Part shown: positions 16,143 through 24,347 of the stretch, in pieces
How positions within the stretch are numbered: the first letter of the stretch is position 1
Layout: the number at the start of each line of letters is the position of its first letter
DNA from: CAZMGT01 sp964565895
Lineage (GTDB): Bacteria > Armatimonadota > Zipacnadia > UBA1398 > CAZMGT01
Reading direction: 5' to 3'
Length of the DNA stretch: 64,000 nucleotides
Assembly: GCA_964565895.1 (NCBI GenBank)
Contig: CAZMGT010000002.1
Span: forward strand, 62,001-126,000
Translations under genes and position numbers: made by a program
Notes under the pieces: model-generated
Told to the model about the DNA's origin: nothing
Database searches by the model: none
The model's input: the letters and a program-made list of their open reading frames with translations, nothing else

Positions 16143-19100
16143 ATGCGCGTTGGCAAGCTTGCTGCGTTTGCTTTTCTGCTTGCGCTTTGTCTGGCGCTCG
16201 CCCCGCTTCCCCGGCCCGCAGCGGGCGACCCCGCCGCGCCCGCGGGGGCGCCGCTCGCCCAGCGTCTGCTTGCCGCCGGGGGAATGCGCAGCGGGGTGTG
16301 CGCTGTGCTCGGCTGCCGCGATGGCTCTTTAGCGTTGGACATCGCCCGCGCGAGCGACTTCCTCGTTCACGTCCAGGAGCCCGACGCCGGGCTCGTGCGC
16401 GCGCTGCGCCAGGCGGCGCACGCCGAGGGGCTTTATGGCACGCGGGTTGTCGTGGAGCAGGGCTCGTTTGCTCGTCTGCCCTATGCGGACAATCTTATTG
16501 ACCTGGTCGTTTGCTCTTGGCTTTCCGACCGCAGCTTGCGCGAGCTCTCGCTGGAGGAGATCGTGCGCGTGCTGCGGCCCGGGGGCGTGGCCATTTTAGG
16601 CCGCGCGCGCACGCTGGGCGGGGGCAAGCTGAGCAGAGACGTGCTGCGCTCCTGGCTGGGCAAAGCCCCGGTGGGCGAGGTTTCTGTGCGCGAGAACATC
16701 TCCGGCCTGTGGGGCTCGTTCGTTAAGCCCTTCCCCCAGGGGTTCGACGAGTGGACGCACTGGCAGCACGGGCCGGACAACAACCCCGTCTCCAAAGACA
16801 CGCTAATCAAGCCCCCATATATCACGCAGTACTTAGCCACGCCTTGGTTTTCCCCCATGCCCTCGATCTCCGTTATCGCCGGGGGGCGCATGTTCCGCGC
16901 CGCGGGGCACATGGCCATTCACGAACGCGAGGAGCGCTATCTGAACACGATCTACGCAACCAACGTATTCAACGGCTCGCTCCTCTGGACGCGGCCGATC
17001 CCCGTGGGCTACCTCGCCCACCGCTCGCTGTTCGTGGCCACCGCGGAGACGCTATATCTCATCGAGCCTCATCGCTGCCTTCTTCTCGACCCGCAGACGG
17101 GCGTTAAGCGCGACGAAATCGTTCTCCCGCCCGAGGACTTCGGCGGCGGCTACTGGCAGTGGATCGCCTATGACGATGGCGTGCTCTACGCTCTCCTTGG
17201 CGAGCGCGACTTTGAGGCGGAGATCATCAAGCGCAAGCGGCCCACCGGCGCCTGGGGCTGGAACCAGCTCTCGCGGGGATATTACACCAAGCAATATCCT
17301 TGGGGTTATGGCACGGTTCTCGTTGCGATAGACCCCAAGACTAAGCGCGTGCTGTGGAAGCATGAGGAGGACAAGCGAATTGACTCCCGTGCGCTGTGCA
17401 TGGCCGCGGGGCGCATTTTCCTACACAGCGAGGGGAACTTCGTCGCCTGTTTGGACCAAAAGACGGGGAAATTGCTTTGGAAAAACAGCGATCCCCGGCT
17501 TCTGCGGGCAATCTCCGAGCCGATTAACAAGGGCCTGGGGTTTAAGACCACTCCCTATGCCATTTGCACGGACAAGGCGCTGTATTTCGGCGGGCGCGGG
17601 CGGAAGAACGTCGTCGCCGTCTCCGCCGAGGACGGGCGCCTGCTTTGGTATATCCCCGGGGCGTATAACGCGACGAACCTGTTGTTTTACGAGGGCAAGC
17701 TGCTCGCGCACATTCCCTCGTGCACGATGCTCGACCCGCTGTCGGGGAAGGTGCTCAAGAACCTGCACATAAACAAGCGCTCGTGCACGCGGATGACCGC
17801 CTGCCCCGGCTACTTCTTCCACCGCGGGAGCTTCCCCAACGACGGCCGCGCGGGCGAGGGAACCATTCGCTACGACTTCGCCGCGGACAAGGCCACCGTG
17901 ATCCACGCCTTCCGCCCCGCGTGCAACGACGGCCTGCTTCCCGTAGAGGGAATGCTCATCCGCACGCAGTGGGACTGCGACTGCAACCTCCAGCTCATTG
18001 GCTGCATTGGGCTGTGCCCCGCGGGCGACTTTGACTTCGGCCGCCAGGCGACGGAGGCGGAGCACCTGCAGCGCTTCGCCGCGCCGCCCGCCGGGGCCCC
18101 CGACCTCTCGCCCAGCGACTGGGCCACCTATCGCCACGACAACAGCCGCAGCGCGTTTACGCCCGTTGCCGTAGCGCGCGCCAAGCCGCAGGTAAAGTGG
18201 CAGCTTGCTCTGCGCGGCAGGTTTAAGCCCAGCCCAGCGACGGCGGCCTATGGCTTGGTGTTCGTCGCCGGCGCCGATGGCACGGTGCGCGCCATCGACG
18301 CGGCAAGCGGCGAGCTGCGCTGGCTGTTCTATACCGCGGGTCCCGTCCGCCTGCCCCCGGCGCTTGCGCGCGGCTGCGCCTACGTGGGCTCCGGCGATGG
18401 CTACATCTACTGCCTAGACGCGGCAACGGGCAACCCCATCTGGCGTTTCCGCGCCGCCCCTGTCGAGCGGCGGATTATGGTCTACGGGGCGCTGTGCTCC
18501 ACGTGGCCGGTGAACAGCGGTGTGCTCGTGCGCGACGGCGTGGCCTTTGCCGCAGCGGGGATCATCAACTACGACGGGACGCACGTCTATGCCCTGGACG
18601 CGGCGACGGGGAAGATCGTCTGGCAGAACAACACCTCCGGGCACCTGAACAAGGAGCTGCGCTGCGGGGTGTCCGCGGCGGGCGACCTGACCGTGCTCGA
18701 CGGCAAGCTATGGCTCGCTGGGGGCAATGTCGTCTCGCCCGCGGGCTATGACCTGCAAACGGGCCGGTGCATCAACAAGCCGCCCGGGCCGGGCTGGCCT
18801 GCCGCGCCGCGCGGCTCGGAGATCTGCGCCTTGATGGACGAGTTTGTCGCCGTCGGCGGCCGGAGGATGTATACCCAGGACGACGATTTCATTACCAACT
18901 GGCGGCCCTATGAGGTGTATAACATAAAGGGCGCGGGGGCTAAGCTCCCGCACGTCCTGCAGGGGCGCGTGCCGCCGGCGTTTGGCAACGGGGCGGTGGC
19001 TATGTGCCCGCGCGGGCCGGTGGTCTGCGCGAGCTGGGACGAAGTTAAGCGGTGGCTGGCCAGCCCCCAGCGTGGCGCTCGGCTGAGGGTCCGCTGGAAC

Positions 19101-19343
19101 ACGCCCTCGTTGCAAAACGCCGTTGACGTGCTCATCGCCAACGACGTCGTGCTTGCCGCTGGCGAGGCGCGGCTTGAGAGCGCGGGCACGCCTTGGGCCG
19201 TCCAAGCGTTTGACGTTAACACAGGGCAGTTGCTCTGGAGCCACGCGCTTTCCGCGCCGCCTTTGCCCGGCGGGTTGTGCGTCGATCGTGAAGGTCGCAT
19301 TATCGTTGTGCAAGAAGACGCAAGGGTCGTTTGCTTAAAATAA
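16143..19343 (+). CDS. Secreted methyltransferase-like + double PQQ-type beta-propeller protein
   Basis: About 1066 aa. ATG 16143 follows GAGGTGG and starts a clear signal peptide (KLAAFAFLLALCLALAPLP). Residues 35-165 form a full SAM-methyltransferase-like fold: VCAVLGCRDGSLALDIA (motif I position), HVQEPD, LPYADNLIDLVVCSW and EEIVRVLRPGGVAIL. After GFDEWTHWQHGPDNN (~200) comes propeller A (~205-640), then DWATYRHDNSRS (~655) begins propeller B (to ~1065), with blades such as GTVRAIDAASGELRWLF. It shares its modules with the 6496 gene, in a different order. The function is unknown; both look like surface or periplasmic proteins. Calcium or PQQ-binding residues of true quinoprotein dehydrogenases were not recognised. 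Confidence 0.8.
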   Translation: MRVGKLAAFAFLLALCLALAPLPRPAAGDPAAPAGAPLAQRLLAAGGMRSGVCAVLGCRDGSLALDIARASDFLVHVQEPDAGLVRALRQAAHAEGLYGTRVVVEQGSFARLPYADNLIDLVVCSWLSDRSLRELSLEEIVRVLRPGGVAILGRARTLGGGKLSRDVLRSWLGKAPVGEVSVRENISGLWGSFVKPFPQGFDEWTHWQHGPDNNPVSKDTLIKPPYITQYLATPWFSPMPSISVIAGGRMFRAAGHMAIHEREERYLNTIYATNVFNGSLLWTRPIPVGYLAHRSLFVATAETLYLIEPHRCLLLDPQTGVKRDEIVLPPEDFGGGYWQWIAYDDGVLYALLGERDFEAEIIKRKRPTGAWGWNQLSRGYYTKQYPWGYGTVLVAIDPKTKRVLWKHEEDKRIDSRALCMAAGRIFLHSEGNFVACLDQKTGKLLWKNSDPRLLRAISEPINKGLGFKTTPYAICTDKALYFGGRGRKNVVAVSAEDGRLLWYIPGAYNATNLLFYEGKLLAHIPSCTMLDPLSGKVLKNLHINKRSCTRMTACPGYFFHRGSFPNDGRAGEGTIRYDFAADKATVIHAFRPACNDGLLPVEGMLIRTQWDCDCNLQLIGCIGLCPAGDFDFGRQATEAEHLQRFAAPPAGAPDLSPSDWATYRHDNSRSAFTPVAVARAKPQVKWQLALRGRFKPSPATAAYGLVFVAGADGTVRAIDAASGELRWLFYTAGPVRLPPALARGCAYVGSGDGYIYCLDAATGNPIWRFRAAPVERRIMVYGALCSTWPVNSGVLVRDGVAFAAAGIINYDGTHVYALDAATGKIVWQNNTSGHLNKELRCGVSAAGDLTVLDGKLWLAGGNVVSPAGYDLQTGRCINKPPGPGWPAAPRGSEICALMDEFVAVGGRRMYTQDDDFITNWRPYEVYNIKGAGAKLPHVLQGRVPPAFGNGAVAMCPRGPVVCASWDEVKRWLASPQRGARLRVRWNTPSLQNAVDVLIANDVVLAAGEARLESAGTPWAVQAFDVNTGQLLWSHALSAPPLPGGLCVDREGRIIVVQEDARVVCLK

Positions 19344-19350
19344 GTTAAGC
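19333..19350. promoter_or_regulatory. Perfect palindrome upstream of the transport operon
   Basis: GCTTAA-AATAAG-TTAAGC is an exact 6-bp inverted repeat with a 6-base centre. It overlaps the stop codon of the preceding gene, 57 bases before the first gene of the transport operon. It could be an operator, and a TAAAAT box lies inside it. No regulator is linked to it. Confidence 0.3.
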
Positions 19351-19406
19351 AGTTCAGGTGCCGGCGGCGGCTTCTGCCGGCCAACGCAAAAAAGGAGCCC
19401 TGGCAA

Positions 19407-20849
19407 ATGCCCAACATCCTGCCCGCTTGTGCCAAGCGAAGCGCAGCGAGCTTTGCCTTCTGCTGCCTCGTGGCGCTTGCCTGTTTGGCGCTGGGGGCCG
19501 CCCCGGCGCGGGCCTGCGACACGCCTGTGTTTCAATATGCTTTGTTCAACTGGGAGCCCGACCCCTACTACGTGTTCTACTTCCACCGCGGCGGGGAGAA
19601 CCCCCAGGACGCCGCGGCGAACAAGATCCTCGAGCAGGCCTCGGCCATGGACTCGTTCGCCAACCTCCTGTTCGATCGCGTAAACGTAGCCAACAAGCAG
19701 GAGGTCGCCCCGGGTGGCCTGCGCAGCAAAATCTGGGAGTACCACCGCTCGGAACGGCTTCCGTTTCACGTGGTAATCAGCCCCCAGGGCGTGGAGATTT
19801 ACTTCGGCCGCCTTAGCGCCGCAGGAGCGCGCGCGTTGCTCGCCTCGCCCAAGCGCAAACAGGCCGCGCAACTGCTCTGCGACGGCAAGCAGGGCGTGCT
19901 TGTTTTGCTTAAGTGCTCGGACAAGGCGAAAAACGCCTCGGCGGAAAAAACCGTGCGCGCGGCGATCGCCCGCGCCGGCGACGAGGGGCTAAACGTTGGC
20001 TTTCTCTCCCTTGCCCGCAGCGACGGCTCCGAGAAATGGTTCGTGCGCCAGTTGCTGAACGTGGAGAGCGACCTTGAGGGGTTGGACGAACCCATGGTGT
20101 TCGGCATGTTCGGCAGGGGCCATGTGCTTGAGCCATTTGTGGGCAAGGGGATCACCGTGGAGAACATGCTCGACCTAATTGCGTTTATCAACGGCCCCTG
20201 TTCGTGCGAGATAAAGGCCTACAATCCAGGCGTAGACATCCTGCTTGATTGGGACTGGTCGAGCAAGATCGGCGAGTGGGCCTACGAGGAGCCTACGGAC
20301 CGCTCCGGGCTGTTCTATGTGGAGTTCGAGGAGCCCTCGACCGAGGCCCCTGCGGAAAACGTGGCCATGGTTTCCGACGAGCCACAGGCCGCCCCTGCGG
20401 CCACGCCTTCGCCAACCGCGCGGGCCAAAAATGACCTGAGCAAGGCTACGCCGGCCACGCCCAAGGCGGGCAAGAAGACGCCAAAGCCTCGCCGCACAGC
20501 CGCGCCCAGCCCCACCGCCGCCCCAACGGCAACGGTGGCCTCCGCCGAAGCTGCGGGCAAACCCCCGCGCGAGCGCGCCGTTGCCGCGCTGCCCCAAAGC
20601 AAGGGCAAGACCCCGCCCCAGGCAGGCGGCGCAGGAGGCGAGCCTGCCCCGCGCCAGCCGCAGGCGCAGGTAACCTGGGAGGAGCTGTTTGCCCTCGAGG
20701 CCACCCCCGCGGCGCAGAGCCCCGCGCTTGAGGACGACGACTCGTTCGTCTCCTCGCTTTCGTTAAAGCTCGGCTTGGGGCTGGGGGTGGGCATGGTCCT
20801 CGTGGTCATCGGTGGCTTTGTACTGCTGCGAAGGTATGGTGAGAGATAA
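19407..20849 (+). CDS. Exported, C-terminally membrane-anchored protein of unknown function (head of transport operon)
   Basis: 480 aa, ATG after AAAGGAG. A signal peptide (FAFCCLVALACLALGAAPARA) precedes the mature start ACDTPVFQYALFNWEPDPYY. A globular region (~40-300) has alpha/beta segments such as PFHVVISPQGVEIYFGR and DEPMVFGMFGRGHVLEPFVGKG and ends with FINGPCSCEIKAYNPG, a C-x-C pair. A long Pro/Ala/Thr/Lys-rich stretch (~315-430) is followed by one transmembrane helix (LGLGVGMVLVVIGGFVLL) and a short basic tail. This suggests a receptor-like or accessory domain held away from the membrane by a flexible stalk. It is first in an operon with ABC transport genes (gap of 3 bases), so it probably takes part in the same process. 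The family is not recognised. Confidence 0.75.
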   Translation: MPNILPACAKRSAASFAFCCLVALACLALGAAPARACDTPVFQYALFNWEPDPYYVFYFHRGGENPQDAAANKILEQASAMDSFANLLFDRVNVANKQEVAPGGLRSKIWEYHRSERLPFHVVISPQGVEIYFGRLSAAGARALLASPKRKQAAQLLCDGKQGVLVLLKCSDKAKNASAEKTVRAAIARAGDEGLNVGFLSLARSDGSEKWFVRQLLNVESDLEGLDEPMVFGMFGRGHVLEPFVGKGITVENMLDLIAFINGPCSCEIKAYNPGVDILLDWDWSSKIGEWAYEEPTDRSGLFYVEFEEPSTEAPAENVAMVSDEPQAAPAATPSPTARAKNDLSKATPATPKAGKKTPKPRRTAAPSPTAAPTATVASAEAAGKPPRERAVAALPQSKGKTPPQAGGAGGEPAPRQPQAQVTWEELFALEATPAAQSPALEDDDSFVSSLSLKLGLGLGVGMVLVVIGGFVLLRRYGER

Positions 20850-20852
20850 GCG

Positions 20853-21617
20853 ATGAGAAAGCTTGCCCTGCTCGGTGTTGGCCTGGCGCTGTTGGTTTGC
20901 GGCTGTCCAAAGCAGGTGGAGCAGCGCGAAGTGAAAGAGGAGCAAAAGCTAACCGTGCTCTGCGGGGGTTCGTTCCGCCCGCCCATGGAGCGGCTGGCCA
21001 GCCTGTTCGAGGAGGAAACGGGCGTCGCCGTCGAGCTCTCGTTCGGCCAGAGCGAGGACCTTTTGCCCATCGTGAAAATCGGCAAAGAGGGCGACATTTT
21101 CGTCACCCACGACCCCTACATGGACTATACCAAGGAAGCGAACGCGCTGCTCGACGCCGTGCAGGTGGGCTATGTCGCGCCGGTGCTTGTCGTGCGCAAG
21201 GGCAACCCCGCGGGCGTGAAGTCCATCGAGGACTTGGCCAAGCCCGGGGTAAAAGTCGCCCTGCCCAACCCGGAGTACTCCACCTGCGGCGAAATGCTCT
21301 TCCGCTTGCTTGAGAAAAAGGGCATTAAAGAAGCTGTTTTAAAGAACGCCGAAGGGGCGATCTTCCGCAGCCACTCCCAGACGGGCAACGCGCTAAAGCT
21401 GGGCACGCGCGACGCCGGGGTAATGTGGAACGGCGTGGCCCACACGTTCCGCGACGCTCTGGAGATTATCCCCACGCCTTATGAGTACGATGAGACGATT
21501 CGCGTGTGGGTCATGGGGCTGAGCTATTCCTCGAACACCGAGCTGGTGAAGCAGTTCCTCGACTTCGCCCGCGAAAAGGGCACGGAGGTTTTCGCGGAGT
21601 TCGGCTACGTCAAGTAG
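20853..21617 (+). CDS. Molybdate/tungstate-type ABC substrate-binding lipoprotein (copy 1)
   Basis: 254 aa. A lipoprotein-type signal (LGVGLALLVCGC) is followed by LTVLCGGSFRPPMERLASLFEEETGVAVEL, the ModA-like periplasmic-binding-protein-II start. Later segments LPIVKIGKEGDIFVTHDPYMDY, PVLVVRKGNPAGVKSIEDL and GTRDAGVMWNGVAHTF match the fold. The substrate could be molybdate, tungstate or another oxyanion or metal complex; the sequence does not decide. It shares the C-G-x-x-x-R-P-P motif with the next protein, so the pair are diverged duplicates. It sits three bases after the anchored protein and 29 bases before copy 2. Confidence 0.85.
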   Translation: MRKLALLGVGLALLVCGCPKQVEQREVKEEQKLTVLCGGSFRPPMERLASLFEEETGVAVELSFGQSEDLLPIVKIGKEGDIFVTHDPYMDYTKEANALLDAVQVGYVAPVLVVRKGNPAGVKSIEDLAKPGVKVALPNPEYSTCGEMLFRLLEKKGIKEAVLKNAEGAIFRSHSQTGNALKLGTRDAGVMWNGVAHTFRDALEIIPTPYEYDETIRVWVMGLSYSSNTELVKQFLDFAREKGTEVFAEFGYVK

Positions 21618-21646
21618 CGGCGGCGTCCGCGTAGGAGGACCGCGGC

Positions 21647-22423
21647 ATGCGTTTTTCGGGCGTCGGGCGCTGGGCAATAGTTTTCGCCGCCCTACTCGCT
21701 TGCGGCTGTGCCAAACAGGAGAAGGAAAAGCCCCTGCTTTATCTTTACTGCGGCGCGGGAATCCGCCCGCCCGTGTCCGAGATGGTCGCGGAGTTTGAGC
21801 GCAAGCAGGGGGTTAAGATGGAGTGCGACTACGCGGGCTCGGAGGTTCTGCTCAGCCGAATAAAGCTCTCCCGCCGCGGCGACTTATACATGCCCGGCGA
21901 CGCGCGCTATGTGGAGCAGGCGCGGCGCGAGGGCCTTATCCTTTCCTCCGTAGACGCCTGTTACTGGATCCCCGTGATCGTTGTGCAAAAGGGCAACCCA
22001 AAGGGCATCGAGAGCGTCGCCGACCTAACCAAGCCCGGCCTGCGCGTGGGCCTAGGCGACCCCACGGCCTGCGCCATCGGCAAAATTAGCGCAAGGGTGC
22101 TTAAGAAAAACAACATCGCCGAGGAGGACATCGAGCCGAACATCGTCTTCCGCTCGCTTACCGTAAACGAGCTCGGCGTGCACATCAAGACGGGGAAGAT
22201 CGACGCAGCCATCGTGTGGGACGGTATCGCCAACCTCTACGCAGACGTGGGCGACGTGGTGCGCATTCCCCCGGAGCAAAACGTGGTGTCCACCGTGCCG
22301 CTTGCCGTGCTCAAGTTCTCCCAGCACCCCGAGCTGGCGAAAAAATTTCAGCAGTTCGTTACCTCCCAGCGCGGGAAGGAGATCTTCGCTAAGTACGGCT
22401 ACACCACGGAGCGCCCGGAGTAG
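21647..22423 (+). CDS. Molybdate/tungstate-type ABC substrate-binding lipoprotein (copy 2)
   Basis: 258 aa. The signal ends LLACGCAKQ with a good lipobox, so it should be a lipoprotein. The mature part begins LLYLYCGAGIRPPVSEMVAEFERKQGV, parallel to copy 1, and continues RGDLYMPGDARYVEQA, IPVIVVQKGNPKGIESVADL and KIDAAIVWDGIANLY. The family delivers oxyanions to a ModB/ModC importer, and a permease and ATPase of that type follow directly (start 3 bases after this stop). GGAGG precedes the ATG. The two lipoproteins differ enough to bind different ligands or different forms of one ligand. Confidence 0.87.
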   Translation: MRFSGVGRWAIVFAALLACGCAKQEKEKPLLYLYCGAGIRPPVSEMVAEFERKQGVKMECDYAGSEVLLSRIKLSRRGDLYMPGDARYVEQARREGLILSSVDACYWIPVIVVQKGNPKGIESVADLTKPGLRVGLGDPTACAIGKISARVLKKNNIAEEDIEPNIVFRSLTVNELGVHIKTGKIDAAIVWDGIANLYADVGDVVRIPPEQNVVSTVPLAVLKFSQHPELAKKFQQFVTSQRGKEIFAKYGYTTERPE

Positions 22424-22426
22424 AAC

Positions 22427-23248
22427 ATGAGCGCGGCGTATAGCGAAACGGAGTCTGTGCGCGGCTTTCGGGGGCTCCTCTTTTCCCTGGCGTTGTTTGC
22501 CTTTTTGGGCGTGTTTTTGCTCGGGATAATCGGCCTGCTCGCCGCCGACGCGGCCTACATTAACGCCGCGGCGTTTGCCGAGGTCCTCCGCTCGCCGCAA
22601 ATCCGCGCGGCAACCTGGCTCAGCCTATGGACGACAACGCTCACCACGCTCATCGCCCTCGTGTTCGCCGTGCCCATCGGCTATGCGCTAAGCCGCTTTC
22701 GCTTCCCCGGCCGGTTCCTCGCGGACACGATTATTGACTTGCCCATCGTCTTTCCCCCGCTGGTCATGGGGCTTAGCTTGCTCGTGTTCTTCCGCACGCC
22801 CATCGGGCTGTGGCTGGAGTCGCTCGGCCTGGAGTTCGTCTATCAACGCAAGGGCATCGTGCTCGCTCAGTTTTTGGTTTCCGCCTCGTTTGGCATTCGC
22901 GCGATAAAGTCCACGTTCGACGATATCGACCGCCGGCAAGAGGAGGTTGCCCTTACCCTGGGCTGCAGCCGGGGCCAGGCGTTTTGGCGCGTCGCCGTGC
23001 CCAACGCGCGCAACGGCATCGTCGCTGGAGCAATCATCACCTGGGCTAGAGCGTTTGGCATTTTCGGCCCGCTGCTTGTGTTCGTAGGCGCCGTGCGCAT
23101 GCGCACCGAAGTTCTCCCCACAACGATCTACTTGGAGACATCGATCGGGCGCATCGAAGTGGCCCTTGCCGTGGCCCTGCTCATGATTGTCCTGGCCTCG
23201 GTGGCTCTGGTGCTCATCCGGGTGTTTGCTGGGCCGAAGGTTTGGTGA
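22427..23248 (+). CDS. ModB-like ABC transporter permease
   Basis: 273 aa with about six transmembrane helices. The binding-protein-dependent permease signature is present: the EAA-loop region reads EEVALTLGCSRGQAFWRVAVPNARNGIVAGAI, which contacts the ATPase. LPIVFPPLVMGLSLLVFF and LPTTIYLETSIGRIEVALAVALLMI are typical of the molybdate/tungstate/sulfate class. It forms the membrane channel for the two upstream binding lipoproteins, with the ATPase that starts one base after its stop. Confidence 0.9.
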   Translation: MSAAYSETESVRGFRGLLFSLALFAFLGVFLLGIIGLLAADAAYINAAAFAEVLRSPQIRAATWLSLWTTTLTTLIALVFAVPIGYALSRFRFPGRFLADTIIDLPIVFPPLVMGLSLLVFFRTPIGLWLESLGLEFVYQRKGIVLAQFLVSASFGIRAIKSTFDDIDRRQEEVALTLGCSRGQAFWRVAVPNARNGIVAGAIITWARAFGIFGPLLVFVGAVRMRTEVLPTTIYLETSIGRIEVALAVALLMIVLASVALVLIRVFAGPKVW

Positions 23249-23249
23249 G

Positions 23250-24347
23250 ATGATCCGCATCGAGAACCTGAGCCTGGTCGTAGAGCAGTTTTCCCTGCGC
23301 GAGATAACGCTTAACGTGCGCCCGCGGGAGTACTTCGTTCTTCTCGGCAAGCCGGGGAGCGGCAAAACGCTGCTCTTAGAGTGCGTCGCCGGCCTGCGCC
23401 GGCTGAGCGGCGGAGCAATCTACATCGGCGAGCGGCGCGTGGACCACCTCGAGCCCGCGCAGCGCGGCGTGGGCTACGTTCCCCAGGACTACGCCCTGTT
23501 TACGGGCAAGAGCGTGCGCGAGAACATTGAGTTTGGCCTGCGCGTGCGCGGGGTGCCCCGCGCCCAGCGCGAGCGGCGGGTGCGCGAGCTGGCGCGCGCG
23601 TTGGGCATCGAGTACTTGCTTGGCCGGCGGCGCGTGCACGGGCTGTCCGGAGGCGAGCGGCAGCGCGTGGCCCTTGCCCGGGCGCTTGCCCCGCGGCCGG
23701 CGATCCTCCTCCTCGACGAGCCCCTCAGCGCGCTCGACGAGGAAACGCGCGACGAGGTCCTCGCTGAGCTGCGTCGCATTCAGCAGCAAACGCAAACGAC
23801 CACCCTGCACGTGTGCCATAACTTGGACGAGATGCGCATGGTCGCCGACCGCGTGGGGATTCTCTCGCGCGGGCGGCTGGTGCAGGTCGGTGCGCCGCAG
23901 GAGATCGCCCGCAACCCGGCCACCGTGGAAGTCGCGCGACTGTTCCGCCTGGGAACGATCCTCAGCGGCGAGGCGCGGCCCACGCAGGGCCGGGCGATAA
24001 TCTCGTTCGGCAGCTTCTCGTTAGCCTGCGCGCACAACTGCGCGGGGCCGGTGGACGTGCTCGTGCGCAGCGCGGCCATCGAGCTTGTCCCGGCCGAGGG
24101 CGAGCAGGGCTTGCCCGCGCAAGTCACCGGCCTGCTCTGGCGCGAAGCAACGGTGCAGGTGGACCTTGCCCTGCACGGGACGCCGCTGCGCGCGGAGCTT
24201 TTGCGCGAGCGCGCGGAGAACCTGCGCCTTGAGCGCGGCGGTGTTGTGCGCGTTGTCGTTCCGCCGGAGGCGCTTTGTGTCTTTCCCAAAGAAAAGCGCA
24301 CGTGCTGCGTCTCACACGACGGTGCGCGCGAAAGCGAGGAGCAGTAG
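23250..24347 (+). CDS. ModC-like ABC transporter ATPase
   Basis: 365 aa from ATG 23250, chosen because IRIENLSLVVEQFSLREITLNV is the normal start; an upstream in-frame start would overlap the permease. Walker A is GKPGSGKTLL, the Q-loop VPQDYALF, the signature LSGGERQRVALARAL, Walker B AILLLDEPLSALDE, and the switch His is in TLHVCHN. The C-terminal ~120 residues (ARPTQGRAIISFGSF to RVVVPPEALCVF) form the TOBE-like regulatory domain found in molybdate-type ATPases. The stop directly abuts the ATG of the third binding protein. It energises the permease at 22427. Confidence 0.9.
   Translation: MIRIENLSLVVEQFSLREITLNVRPREYFVLLGKPGSGKTLLLECVAGLRRLSGGAIYIGERRVDHLEPAQRGVGYVPQDYALFTGKSVRENIEFGLRVRGVPRAQRERRVRELARALGIEYLLGRRRVHGLSGGERQRVALARALAPRPAILLLDEPLSALDEETRDEVLAELRRIQQQTQTTTLHVCHNLDEMRMVADRVGILSRGRLVQVGAPQEIARNPATVEVARLFRLGTILSGEARPTQGRAIISFGSFSLACAHNCAGPVDVLVRSAAIELVPAEGEQGLPAQVTGLLWREATVQVDLALHGTPLRAELLRERAENLRLERGGVVRVVVPPEALCVFPKEKRTCCVSHDGARESEEQ

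Noticed and set aside
19360..19386. GCCGGC repeat hairpin before the transport operon as a terminator
   Set aside because: It is followed by A residues and not T on the coding strand, and lies next to a ribosome site.
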